Assembly: GCF_014356525.2 (NCBI RefSeq)
Contig: NC_052505.1
Span: 24,449,432-24,513,431, forward strand
Direction of reading: 5' to 3'
Source: Nilaparvata lugens
Lineage: Eukaryota; Arthropoda; Insecta; Hemiptera; Delphacidae
Length of the DNA stretch: 64,000 nucleotides
The notes under the pieces were generated by a model. That model was not told where the DNA came from and did not search any database. It worked only from the letters and a program-made list of their open reading frames with translations. A program made the translations under genes and the position numbers. This document shows, piece after piece, positions 47,083-58,353 of the stretch (positions within the stretch are counted from its first letter, which is position 1; the number at the start of each line of letters is the position of its first letter).

Positions 47083-47596
47083 TTAGAGTGTTGAGACTAT
47101 AATGTCCGAAAGGCAGAGTATCAACACCATTCTCAGCAATATACCTCTTATCATCATAAGGCTCAAACAGATTTTTGCGCATTCAACCTGGTACATGGTG
47201 TGATTATACGATCTTAACATATTAAATTTTTCTACATGTTCACTACGTTCAAACAATGATTTCATATATAATTAAAATTAAGCTTTCTACATTTTACTCC
47301 GCTCTGTACACCCTTTGCTATACATTTATTTACAAGTTCTTCATTCTCGTTACAAACTAAATATGAGTAAAGTTTGGATCTAAGTCCGAGAAATCTATGG
47401 ACAGGCTTTGACCCGGTCTCATCCTTGAACTTTCCTACAACTTTATTCCTCTCCATGGAAAAGCAAGGGTGGGAAGGTGGATAGTTAGAAGTATCGAAAA
47501 GGGTCAAATTTTCTCTAATCAACTGATACACATCTTCGACTTTAAGGTTAAGAAGAAAACTGTCGGTGTCAGTCATGCACAATTCTATACGATCCC
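47083..47596 (-). pseudogene. Protein-primed DNA polymerase B, C-terminal fragment
   Basis: The frame from the gap edge carries MTDTDSF, polymerase motif C (the two catalytic Asp of the palm), then FDTSNYPPSHP and FLGLRSKLYSYLV, conserved in Polinton polymerases. The C-terminal block (EHVEKFNMLRSYNHTMY, then PYDDKRYI and GVDTLPFGHYS) is spread over two further frames, so at least two frameshifts lie near 47,270 and 47,155. The N-terminal part is lost in or beyond the assembly gap. Neighbour of the integrase on the same strand, 50 bp apart. Confidence 0.85.
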
Positions 47597-47696
47597 NNNN
47601 NNNNNNNNNNNNNNNNNNNNNNNNNNNNNNNNNNNNNNNNNNNNNNNNNNNNNNNNNNNNNNNNNNNNNNNNNNNNNNNNNNNNNNNNNNNNNNNN
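47597..47696. other. Assembly gap of 100 N
   Basis: Exactly 100 N, the conventional length for a gap of unknown size. The true distance between the Polinton polymerase and the CAP exons is therefore unknown, and the two sides may have been joined by scaffolding only. Confidence 0.98.
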
Positions 47697-48158
47697 ACTA
47701 CTAGGATTATCGGCATGAGTTAACAGTGAGAATGCCCTATATCATGGGATATCTTCTTAAGCTACATTTTCTCTATGGTATTGTACTTAGATTATTGAAA
47801 ATACTCTATATTAAATGAATGTAAGTATATTATCAAATGGTAGTAGATTTTAAAAATAGTTTATGAATGATGAAAAACTTATGGGAAAATAAAGTATTCA
47901 AAATAAGAAAATGGTCGAGCAAAAATAGTGCCTGGCTAGTTATTTTGAAAATTGTTGTAATCAATCTCAAATGTTATGGTAGAAATACTGAACTAAACTA
48001 GACTATCTCTTGTCTAATTCTGTATTTTTATCATTGTCCAGTTCATTAATGATGGATTGTGATGTTGAAATTACTATCTGCCGAGTACGGTATGAAAATA
48101 TTTTTTATCATTTTATTTTATTTTTGATCATTCATTATTATGTTGTTTTGTGTTGCAG
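47697..48158. other. CAP intron, nothing recognised
   Basis: AT-rich sequence ending in 'ttgttttgtgttgcag', the acceptor of the next exon. Confidence 0.6.
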
Positions 48159-48241
48159 TCACGGCCTACAAAGACGTCGAAACAAGATCTAGCACCTGTC
48201 AATCAAGCACTACACATTGACACGCAATCAGAGCCTGTGCC
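48159..48241 (+). CDS. CAP/SORBS linker exon
   Basis: Acceptor TGTGTTGCAG|TCACGG and donor GTGCC|GTAAGT bound 83 nt that read SRPTKTSKQDLAPVNQ, then LHIDTQSEPV. The exon starts in phase 0 and leaves two bases (CC). The SH3 exon at 50,928 starts with the single base T that completes a Pro codon. The phases match, and HIDTQSEPVP directly before the YRALYNY of the third SH3 is what I expect in insect CAP proteins. Confidence 0.8.
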
Positions 48242-48867
48242 GTAAGTTGACTTTTCATCATGTAGGCCTACCGTACTTTGACTTTTATAACTTCAAGTAC
48301 CATGTGAAATTCCGAACATGTTAGAAATATTTCTGTGCAGTACATCTTTGATGACATTTCATGCGATTATACCATAAAATAAAGAGCAGAATATCGCAGT
48401 ATCAGCAGTTTTTGGAACCTAGTCAGTAAAATAAAATATTTTCAGCGATTCGTTCAACTTGGATTAATGAATGAATTAATTAAAAAGTCTATTCTCAAAA
48501 AGCAGCATGTTACTAACATTTGAAATGTTAATTTTACAATAATTTGAAAGAATAGTACTCCTCACCTAGAACGAGTCTGTGTGTGAGGTTGTATAGGTAC
48601 CGTATCTACTTATATATTATATATGTTCAATCTATATAATTTCAACATGTTGCTCCACAATCTTGTTTTTTTATTCTAACCCTCTTCTTCCATTTAAAAA
48701 AATTGTAAATTGATTTTCAACTAGTTCAAAAGCTTCGTGCTCTTCATCCTTCTGGCAATTAACCTTGAAAAGAGGATTTAACTTCGAAACACTGAAAATT
48801 AGTCTGCTATTTCCGAGTTCCTCGTGTTTTCAACAGAAAAGTGTTGCCGCTTTTTGAATTTTAGTTG

Positions 48868-49556
48868 TTACTAGCTTACCCGGCGAACTTCGTACCGCCA
48901 AAAAGTCAATGTATCTCATGTCACACTTGACTTTATTTGGTGAATCATGAAATTTATCTGACAATCAATATTTTCATTTACATCTCAATACGGACTTCCT
49001 ATTTGCTTAGTCATGCAGCATATATTATTCCGACATTGCAACATATTCTCGATCAATTGGTAGTAATAACTATCAGTAAAGTGTTGAATTAAAAAAATAT
49101 ATAGGTTAAATTAGTGTTTCAAGGATGAATTTAATGTTTTCATAGTTGTTGATTGTCAATAGATGGTCCAGGAAATATGCAATGTACGATGAATTACATA
49201 GAATTCCATATTTTTCCATCTTCAATTTTAGGATGAATATAAGCTAAGCTAAATTTAAAAAAAATCAATTTAGTCTGCCATTCTTCAGTAATTGATGATT
49301 GCAATATGAACAACTCTCTTTCATGAGATGAATAATTATTTTCCAGTTTCTCAATGATAGGGGAGTGATAATTATTTGTATAGGTCTTCTAAGGAACGAT
49401 TATCTACAGCTGGTACCAATCAACTACGGTACACTAACTTCAACTCCAAACCACCGTTTTAATACCAGTACACAATTGATCACAGGGTGACGTGTTTATT
49501 ATACAGCTGGTAACTTTAGATGCTAAAGACATTCATTTTTATATATAGAGATAGAA
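48868..49556 (+). repeat. Dispersed repeat in CAP intron
   Basis: Starts 'ttactagcttacccggcgaa' and 'cttcgtaccgcc', ends 'tttttatatatagagataga'. Heads and tails of this form recur in dispersed elements of many arthropod genomes in my recollection; I cannot name the family with confidence (Penelope-like or non-LTR). No coding frame is left. Confidence 0.5.
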
Positions 49557-50927
49557 GATTTCATCAATTTAAAATTTTATAATTCAAAAGCTTCATGTTT
49601 AATTCAATATAATTATACTCATAATACCTATATAATAAAATGATGGTAATAATGTAATATGTATAATATGAGCGCAAACGTCCAGCGTTGACGTGATAGA
49701 TCTCTCTGTGAATTCACTTACGGGCAATTTATGGTGGAGCTGTGAATCTGGGGTAGAAGGTAGAAGAGAGCGGTCAGCGGAACCGGAGACATTCAATAGA
49801 TGCATGCATTATCTTCAACACTCTCAGCTACAGTCATATGGTCTCAAGAGTTGATCCCTGGACTGATTCACCCCTCGCTTCCACAGCATCTAGGTGCTAC
49901 TTAATTGCATAAAATTAGTCCAACAGCTGAGTTGTTGCCAGCTAATCATCTATGAGCCAATCCCAGCCTAGATTGATATCCTAATTGAGAATATAAAGTA
50001 GTCAGACTCAGGCATGCTTGACAGTTGGCTTATTTCTTCAAACTACGCCAAAACAAATAAGGGATCAACTTGTCAGATTAGATTTGTACCTTCTTAGTCC
50101 AGTCCAGTAATCTTGTTCAAATTGATTGTATTTTCACATGTTATGTGATTTTTCATCATTACTGTATAATACTCAAAGTTTTTTAAGTTTTAGAGAGTGG
50201 AAGATGAAAGTTTCCAGAATGTTTTAAAAACCTTGAGAAATACCCCTTTTCTCAAAATTTGTAGTAGTTCCAAAACCAGAAATCGTTGAATCCTGCGCGA
50301 GATCTCAATTTTTAGAAAATTTTATTGTCTTCAATTTTGTAGAAAATCCTTTTTTTCGAAAAACCCAAGGTTATCGAAATAAAATGAAAACCTTCCATAA
50401 TTTGAATGTTTGCGGAGTTTTAGGGGTGAAGCTGCCCTCTGGCGTGTCAGTAAATTTCATATTCGAATTCAACACCACAAAATTCATACATGGAACCGAC
50501 GAAAAAATATTTCGGCGGTTTTTATCTTGTACTTTCGTCCCAGGATTATAATTAAAATTATGTTCAAAGTATTATAAGTTTGAAGTAAATCATATTGTTT
50601 AATACAAGATACAACATTGATTCATTGTTATTATCACATATTAAATATGTTGAGAATTGTCTAATTTTAATTATTATTTATATCTGATGGGATGATTGGT
50701 TGATGTGGATTAGTGTAGATGTGTGTGTGTAGGTTGATGTATTTTGTTTTAAACTGATGAAAACAATAAACAATCTGAATTTGAATTTGTTTCGGGACTG
50801 GACTATCTCTGCTACACTCTAGCAGAGAAAACTTATACTTAAAGATTGTTTCATTCTATGACTGTACCTTGGCCGCTCTATGTTATGTTTTGGCCCTTGG
50901 AAGTTGATTGTTTGATTTTGATTGCAG
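49557..50927. other. CAP intron, nothing recognised
   Basis: AT-rich intron sequence. A G/T-rich 'gatgtgtgtgtgtagg' stretch lies near 50,718. The acceptor TTTTGATTGCAG closes it at 50,927. Confidence 0.6.
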
Positions 50928-51105
50928 TTACCGCGCGCTGTACAATTACAAGCCGCAGAATGACGACGAGTTGGAGCTGAATGAGGGCGATTTGGTGTAT
51001 GTGATGGAGAAGTGTGATGACGGCTGGTATGTGGGCAGCAGTCAGCGCACCGCCTGCTTTGGCACCTTCCCTGGCAACTATGTTCAGAGGCTACCCACAG
51101 GTTAG
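50928..51105 (+). CDS. CAP: CAP/SORBS third SH3 domain, last coding exon
   Basis: Reads a nearly complete SH3 domain: ALYNY at the start, DDELEL and GDLVYVMEK in the RT and n-Src region, CDDGWYVG with the binding-groove Trp, and [12 protein letters not shown] at the end. The sequence matches the C-terminal SH3 of the sorbin-homology adaptors (CAP in flies; ponsin and vinexin in vertebrates). These link vinculin and the actin cytoskeleton at muscle attachment and adhesion sites. A TAG at 51,103-51,105 directly after RLPTG would end the protein where the family normally ends. The same place is also a fair donor (ACAG|GTTAGC), see 54,601. One oddity is Ala in TACFGTFPG, where family members usually have Gly. 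Confidence 0.88.
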
Positions 51106-51172
51106 CACCGCCACCCTCATCACAATTAATTACCCATTTCACATACTACTTGAAATAGTTCATTAGTCTACC

Positions 51173-51646
51173 ATAGTAAGGTTCACGTTATAATGACAGT
51201 GGAGAAAGATAAGCAGCGTTGCCGATTCTCTGCCTTCTATAGAGAAAACTTATTACTTGGATTGCTTTATTATTATAAATTTATTATTATAATCATTGAA
51301 TAATTAAATTAATAAATATCTCATACCGGAATATCTGATGTAATGATAATTTTCCATTGATGTTCCATAATAATCAATTAGGCCTAGGCTATATTTTATT
51401 CGTCAAGAAAATATATTTTACAATCATTGAATAAAGAATTTTCGTAATTGAGATTAAATACTTTGTTAAATAATTATATTTCTACATTGTTAAAAACCAT
51501 ACTGGCAACGATTTGGAGGTAGAAAAGGATAGGGCTATCTGCTTTCTGATAGATGGACAAGGATATCAAAACCAATGTTTTTTATTATTTAATCTATCTA
51601 AAAACAGTTAATCAAGTACTGACATTAGAACGTGGACCTCACTATA
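51173..51646. mobile_element. TIR element family A, copy 1
   Basis: Left end 'atagtaaggttcacgttata' with 'atgacagtggagaaagat' following; right end is its imperfect complement 'gacattagaacgtggacctc' then 'actat'. No coding frame. It shares its ends with 53,942-54,299 and 62,075-62,487. It lies just after the CAP SH3 exon. Confidence 0.75.
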
Positions 51647-52027
51647 GAATCCAAAGGCCCATATGCGTTTAAACGGAGATGAATTTATGGGTTCGTTTAT
51701 AGCCTACCCGGAATGTGAAAAATAAAAAGTTTATGAAAATGTTCAGTAGGCCTATTTGCATTTAATTGCAATTGAACACTGATTAATGATGTCTTCGCAT
51801 CGTTGATGTCATCATCTTATTGATTTTTGTTGAATTTGTTTTTTAATGCCCCAACCATACTCGACGGAATTTTGTTTTTGTTCGTTAACCGCAAGGATGA
51901 ATTGTCTCTTATGGGGTGGGTTCACTAGAAGAGCAAAGTAGGCGCTCTCACCATAAGAGGCAATGCATTCTGAAGACGCGCGAAATAAATTCAGCGCCTC
52001 TATGGGGCCCGTTTATTTGAGGTTTTA

Positions 52028-52222
52028 GGCTCAATTCACACAGAAGTGATGTGGCGTTGACTTTTTCAAATTTCATAAACATAAGGTTGAATGCCAACAG
52101 AAGTGGCGTGGCGAAACGCCCCTTCTGATGCATTGGATCATATTATAGTTACATAGGAGTGGCGTAGAAGTGGCAAAAAGTCAGTCACGTCCGCGTTGCA
52201 CTACTTCTGTGTGAATTGGGCC
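52028..52222. mobile_element. MITE with 24-bp terminal inverted repeats
   Basis: Left end GGCTCAATTCACACAGAAGT, right end (complement) GGCCCAATTCACACAGAAGT, 195 bp in total. The inside repeats 'agaagtggcgtggcg' and 'aggagtggcgtagaagtggc'. Ends of this kind are typical of hAT-related MITEs; the target duplication is not clear. Confidence 0.75.
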
Positions 52223-53280
52223 ATAGAATGTTATCCAAGATAATAATAGTTGAATTTAATATAGACGTGCAACCGGATTACGCAGCCTATACCGGTAACT
52301 TACTGAAATTGTTGGTTTCAGCTACAAAATATTAGATTATGAAAAAGTGACACATTTAAAAAACGCTGTTTACATAATTTGATATGTAAATACACATCAA
52401 TATTATTATCTTATATGATTACATAATATTTAATGATATAGCCTACACATTATCGCATAAACGAAGGTAAAAATCAAAACTCAGTCCATTGTCATCACTG
52501 GTACTTAAACAGTCGTCACTTATACATGTCGTCCAATAAAATCAGAAACAAATTTACAAACACTTATCTTAGAAACACTCTTCATATGATGATTGTTCAT
52601 GTTGAAGGTAGCCTACTTCAGTGAATTTTAATTTTTCAAAATGGTCCATCATTCGAATAATCCTGTATTACACAATGTACAGATTATTGTAGTAGCTTAT
52701 TATATTTTTATTTTTATGATATTCTTACAGGTACATACGTTTTATTCCTTACAGTAATACAACTATTCCATGTGTAAAACTTTACACATGTAACTTTTAC
52801 CTTGAAAGCTCTTCGATAATATTATGCAGACCTGATTAGTAATATGACTTTGACTTCCTGCCACGTTATTCTGGTTTCTGAGGTTTCTCTTGTTGAGATT
52901 GCCTATGAAGATGCATAAGTTGAGTTGTGAGTGGAGTTTTACAGTTTGATTTACTTAACTTTTGTTATTTTCTATGAAGTATTATACATTTTCAAATAAA
53001 TTCTTTTTTTTTGATTTACGTTATATGTTCTAGCCCAGTTTTAAAAGCATGAACTTTGGTTGAGCAGGAGCTGGTCTAAGGGCGTATGAGGATAGTATAC
53101 TGCAACAAAAAGACTCACATCGAGTTTGCTATTGAATTTCCATCAACTAATATTATCAAGTCACTTGTCTGATGTTAATTAAGGTGACAATGTAATCACG
53201 GCTTTCAACAGTTCAGCTGAAAGTGAGTACCTATGAACATTAGATTACCTGCTCAATACTCTTCATCACGCTGATGACGA
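52223..53280. other. Non-coding, nothing recognised
   Basis: AT-rich. Possible acceptors (for example near 52,730) are not followed by a convincing exon. Confidence 0.55.
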
Positions 53281-53432
53281 GGGACGATAGTAGCTTCCAG
53301 CCTTCCATCAAGTGCCCACTAGATTTTGTGGGAACACGGAATTGGAAATGCCTTTTGCATTGTCATTGTGCAAGGACTTTTCCAATTCCGCGTTCCCGCG
53401 ACAGCTATAGTGGAAGCGACTATTGTCCCTGT
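53281..53432. mobile_element. Palindromic fold-back element
   Basis: Outer arms 'gggacgatagtagcttcca' and 'tggaagcgactattgtccc', inner arms 'gggaacacggaattggaaa' and 'tttccaattccgcgttccc'. About 150 bp, single copy in the window. Confidence 0.75.
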
Positions 53433-53941
53433 GTGTGCATATGCTGCTTTTATTCCTTCACCTAACATCTAGTGTTATTTTACTCACTGTTTATTTGACA
53501 TTATCATTCATATGATTCGTTTCAATCATAAATTTCTTACAGTTTTACAATTTAATTTTCGGTCTATTCAGAATTTGTAATATAATATAACGACGATGTC
53601 ACAAGTTAGCGAATTGTTACTTAGTTATTAATAATTTCATTATTGTCAAACTATCACTATTGCCTGCATGGATCTCTGTAATAAATTAAACTCAATTCTT
53701 CAAATTAACTGGAAGTAAAGAGTTTCAACACTGTCTTAATCGAAAACAACAATTGACTATCTGTTCTGGAAATTTATATGCTATCTGTTATCGAGATATG
53801 AGTGTTGACTTCCTGAAACTAAAAGTTATCTGTATTTTTCAAAAAAAAAATTGAAAACATACAGTAGGCCTACTACCTATGTCAACTATCCGTTGCTTGA
53901 TGTTATAATTCGAATAATGTATAGTGGGATTTACTTGAAAC

Positions 53942-54299
53942 TATAGTGAGCTCCACGTTATAATGGCAGTGGAGAAAGATAGGAGAAAAACGTTGCCGAT
54001 CCTGTCTTGTCAATGCCTTCTATAGACGGTAGCTGATGATATACGGTAACATTATCTGTTCATTCTCTTTTAAAATAATCAATTAAATTTTATTAAGCAA
54101 GAAATTATATTTTTCAATAATTTAATAATTAAGATAAAATAATTTGTTAATTAATTACAACTTCTGCATTGTTAAAAGACGATCTGGCAACAGAGCAAAG
54201 CGAGAAAGAGGACAGCGCCATCCACTGTGTTGAATGATAGACAAGGATAGCAATGCCATTGCTAATCAGACACTGCCATTATAATGTGGATCTCAATAT
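53942..54299. mobile_element. TIR element family A, copy 2
   Basis: The best-preserved copy. Left TATAGTGAGCTCCACGTTAT, then 'aatggcagtg'; right 'cactgccattataatgtgga' then 'tctcaatata'. 358 bp with the family's 'cagtggagaaagatagg' near the left end. A TA target duplication is possible. Confidence 0.82.
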
Positions 54300-54600
54300 A
54301 TCAGCATTGGTTGAATGTGAATGTTAAATATAAAGAAAGTTGACATTGTGAAGTGAATTTCACTCATCATAACCTCACAATTACTTGCTTCATCAATGGA
54401 TGATTATGGTACCTATTGTACAATTTCATAGTTTTATAATTTTTCCCTAGTGTATATAAGATTCATAGTGAAATGAAAATAAATGGTTAGTCTTTGAGAC
54501 TAGATTCAATGACAATCATCATGAAAAAATAGTTTCCTTTACTGGAGAGTTGCAATTTCATCAATTGATACTAATTATTCGTTTTCATGGTTCTTTACAG

Positions 54601-54683
54601 TTTTTCAAAATTGGATGCTTTTCTCTCCAAGTGTGGCACTCCAACTTCAGTCGGAACAAGTAGTAAATCAAATGCCTGCATAA
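54601..54683 (+). CDS. Possible alternative CAP terminal exon
   Basis: If the donor at 51,100 is used, the acceptor 'ggttctttacag' at 54,600 is in the right phase. It adds a short tail (FQNWMLFSPSVALQLQSEQ and a few more residues) ending at TAA 54,681-54,683. Conservation of such a tail is not known to me, and the TAG at 51,103 is the simpler end, so this is only an option. Confidence 0.25.
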
Positions 54684-57600
54684 GCGCACACAAGACAATA
54701 CCAATAACAATAATGTCAAATTGAATATTATTTACTATATTGATTAATTGAAAAAATAACTAATCCTCATTTAAGTTACTATTAACTATAGTTAATTCAG
54801 TTAACTATTTGAATTTACATGTATCACTTGTAACTATGAAAATTCCCAATGATTACTTCGTGGATGAAGTACCTAAATTAACATTGTAATATAATTATTG
54901 ATTTTCTCGTTATTAATTTTTTTTAATTACCGTATGTAGTTAGCTCAGGTACAGTAACATGTATTGTATGAAAAGTGATTGAGACTCATTTTGTAATAAT
55001 AATTGAATCCAATGATATTAATTTTTATAAAGTACAATATTGAAAAATATAGTTATGCCAAAGAAATTCCGTATGTAATTTTGTATTATAGTAGTCAATT
55101 GTGTATATCAGTTTCCAAAAGAAGCTCAACGTAGATGAAATCCCTTGCATTTTGTGCTTCCAGCTTACTTCTTCCTATGAAAATTAGAGTACGGTATTTG
55201 AAACAATTTCTCAAATTCAATTAAGATTGAAATGTAATTTCCACTTATTGATGACAATATTTAATACTTCAACTAGTAGCCTCCCAGAAATATTGTTATC
55301 AACAATCAATAGTGGGAAAGTCATCAATGAAAGTTCCAATACTTCACAGCTTTGAAAAACGTATAGCATTTAATATTGGATTGATAAATGACAATCATTG
55401 AAATTTTGTCAATCGATTGATGAGGAATGATACTTTCTTTGTGCTTCACTGATTTTCCAAATGAATGACAGCTTCTAATAATTACCATTGATATATTTGC
55501 TTCCTGATCAAGATAAAGCCTCTTAGAAAAGCAAACTTTCAAGTTTTTTTGCACTTTCTATGGAGTTATATTATTTTAATCAGCTAGGATACCAAAAATA
55601 CTATTTTAGATTCTCTATTCAAGTGCCTAATGATAAGCTAATGTAAACAGGAACCGAATTCTAAGAATGTATAAATGTGGTAGCTTATTTCCGTAATAAT
55701 TCTGGTACCTACTGTAACAATGATAATAATTGAATATTATTCTTATTTTTTAGTTACACATATCATTTTGTCAATACTAGTTATGATACGTAAGTTCCCG
55801 ATCGATTGTTCTGTTTTCCATTTAAAATGGGTGTAACACGGTACTGATCTCAGTATATTTATTTTACTGAATGAAATTAAGAAAAAGGCATTGTCTAACT
55901 TTATGCCAGTATCTAACTTCCTTTAAACAGGTTCCTTTTTTGTGCTGATGAAATGGTTCAGGTATGAAATGTCAGAAAGAGCTTCTTTGTCTGTAATAAA
56001 TTGAGAATGTTTGTATGTACCGGTACTTTTAGAACTGAATATTTGAATAGACAGAATATTTTAGCATCCAAAGTAATTAACACTCACTCGAAAAATAATC
56101 ATACATTATTATCAGTTCTCATATGTATAGTTTCAAGTAAGTAATCTTAGTGAAAACGATTATTATCATACGATAATTACATTATTGTATGGACAAATAC
56201 CGTACATCACATATTGTAATGACTCGTCAATGTTCATTAAGCTATTTTGTTTTAAAATAATTCTATTGTTGTTTGTTATATGTTTTATTTATTATGTTGA
56301 GTTGCACTATTGTTTATTATTGTTTGTCTTTGAGAAATTTTCTATTTCCTAGATCTTTAGTTACCTGTTTTATGTATTAGTATTTCTATTTTGATAATAG
56401 CGTATGTCGCCCTATTAACAGAATGTGCTGTATTTGCTATGGTTTAGAATAATTTATAAATTAAACCATCAACAAAAAGTTATTGAATACAGTAGTCAAA
56501 ATCAATTTGCATGAGTTTAATTGGATTTGTTTATCTAGCCGTCAGAAAATACAAACATTGTTGAACGTATTCTTATAATAAATCACTCATAAAATGCATT
56601 GTCTATTTATTCAATTTGTAGCAGCTGGAATATAAGTTATAATGGTAGAGGTTACTATAAAAGGTTACTCCAGAGTCCAAGCCATTTTTCAATCAAGCTG
56701 AGTGGATGAAGACAATTTGAGATCAAAGAGGATAAAATTCCCTAAGTCAATTCTATACCAATTACTTGTCTCCATCCACTTCCATTGATTGAAAATGGCT
56801 TGAACTCTGGAGAGAGGATATATTTCTCGACATCTTTGGCTTCTTTAAACTTACCTAATACATTTCAAAACTACTTAGCCTATTCTCAATGTAATTTAAT
56901 GCACGTGAAAGAAAAAGTCCTGGTACACAATTTGAGACCAAATTCAATTCTCTATCACCAAGTGCTTCCGAGGTGGATTGCTATGACAACAAAAAAATAC
57001 ACTTCCTGTCGTTTCAAAACTTAACATAATATAAAATGATGATGTGAAAATTTCCCAATTTTCTGGCTTTGTATGGAAATAGCTTTCTGAAAAATATATA
57101 TATACGATAGAGTACTATATAACATTAATTGTAGACCTATTCATTCTTGAAAGGACTAAATCAGAGTCAGGTCGATATATTGATTTGGAGCCGAAATATA
57201 CTTGTTCTAAGAAACCAATGAAGTTTCAAACTTTGGTTGGCTACTGGGGGGGGGGGGGGGAATCAGGCGGTGTAACGATGGGGACTCTTCGGCTCCAGGC
57301 AATCTACTATGTATATACTATCACCCTTCCATAATTCAACTTTCCCATAATTTGTTGCGCATCAATGTCTTTATCGACTGGGCTATTTCTACATAAATCA
57401 AGCATATATGTGTACTGCCAACGCTCATAACCATCAACTATAATCATCATAGATTACAACCGATTTTATTTACTGGATGAAGCAAACAAATACAATTTTC
57501 AGAAAGAAAAAACACAGGCTATCGTCCAAAACTTCTATTTTGTCTTCAATAATCAAATACTCAGGATATTTTAATATCAAGAGAGAAAAAAGAAAAATGA

Positions 57601-58353
57601 AGGTTTAGCTCCTGATATGTAGGTACATTTATAACAATAATATTTATATATATTGTAAATGGACTTTCATCCATTCTAAATTTTGGGATTATACTCGTAT
57701 ATCATTGTATAATGCCGATAATTAACCAATAAATGGCAGATTAGTAGATTTCACAGCCAAGGTCAAGAGAGAATGTTACAATTTGTTCACAGCGATAATA
57801 ATTATGCACTATGTCTGTGTTGGAATGCAATTATTATAATAAAGCTTCATTGCGTATGAACGACCAGTGGTTAACATTTACCACCTTCAGGTAGAAATCA
57901 AATATAAAAAGTAATGCTAGTATTATAAAAATAATGTAGTAATACCTAATATTATAAAAATAATGTAGTAATACCTAATATTATAATCGTGTTGTTTTAT
58001 TAAGTCCCTTAAGAGAGTTTAAGCTCTAAGAAAATATGCGGGCCTCACAAATTTCATCTTAGCAGGAATCGCCGCTTAACGTATCCACCCAAAAACCTTG
58101 ATTATCTACTGGATAAAAAAAGCGGAAAGTAGAATGTTATGAACGATTTTAATATCAATAGGTCTAATAGAAAAATAGCACATACTATTTTATTCACAGG
58201 AAAAGCATACAGATCAATTTTCATTCTTTTTAGAGTTTCTCCAAACTAAAATTATCTTCAAAGTTTGCAAAATTAGAGCTAGGTTTTTAATTAGGAGCTA
58301 TTAAACAATAATTAATCATCAAATGCATTATTGTAAAACATTACAAGAAATCG
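54684..58353. other. Non-coding; holds hairpin and G-run
   Basis: Could include a long CAP 3' UTR at its left part. A G15 run lies at 57,246-57,260. The palindrome at 56,668-56,812 is listed apart. No gene is recognised. Confidence 0.55.
56668..56812. mobile_element. Palindromic fold-back element
   Basis: Arms 'ctccagagtccaagccattt' and 'aaatggcttgaactctggag' at the ends, with inner arms 'gtggatgaagacaa' and 'ttgtctccatccac'. About 145 bp; the 79-codon frame starting at 56,785 begins inside it and is not credible. Confidence 0.78.

Noticed and set aside
50819..51142. 107-codon minus frame over the SH3 exon
   Set aside because: Antisense shadow of a conserved SH3-coding exon with proper splice sites on the plus strand.
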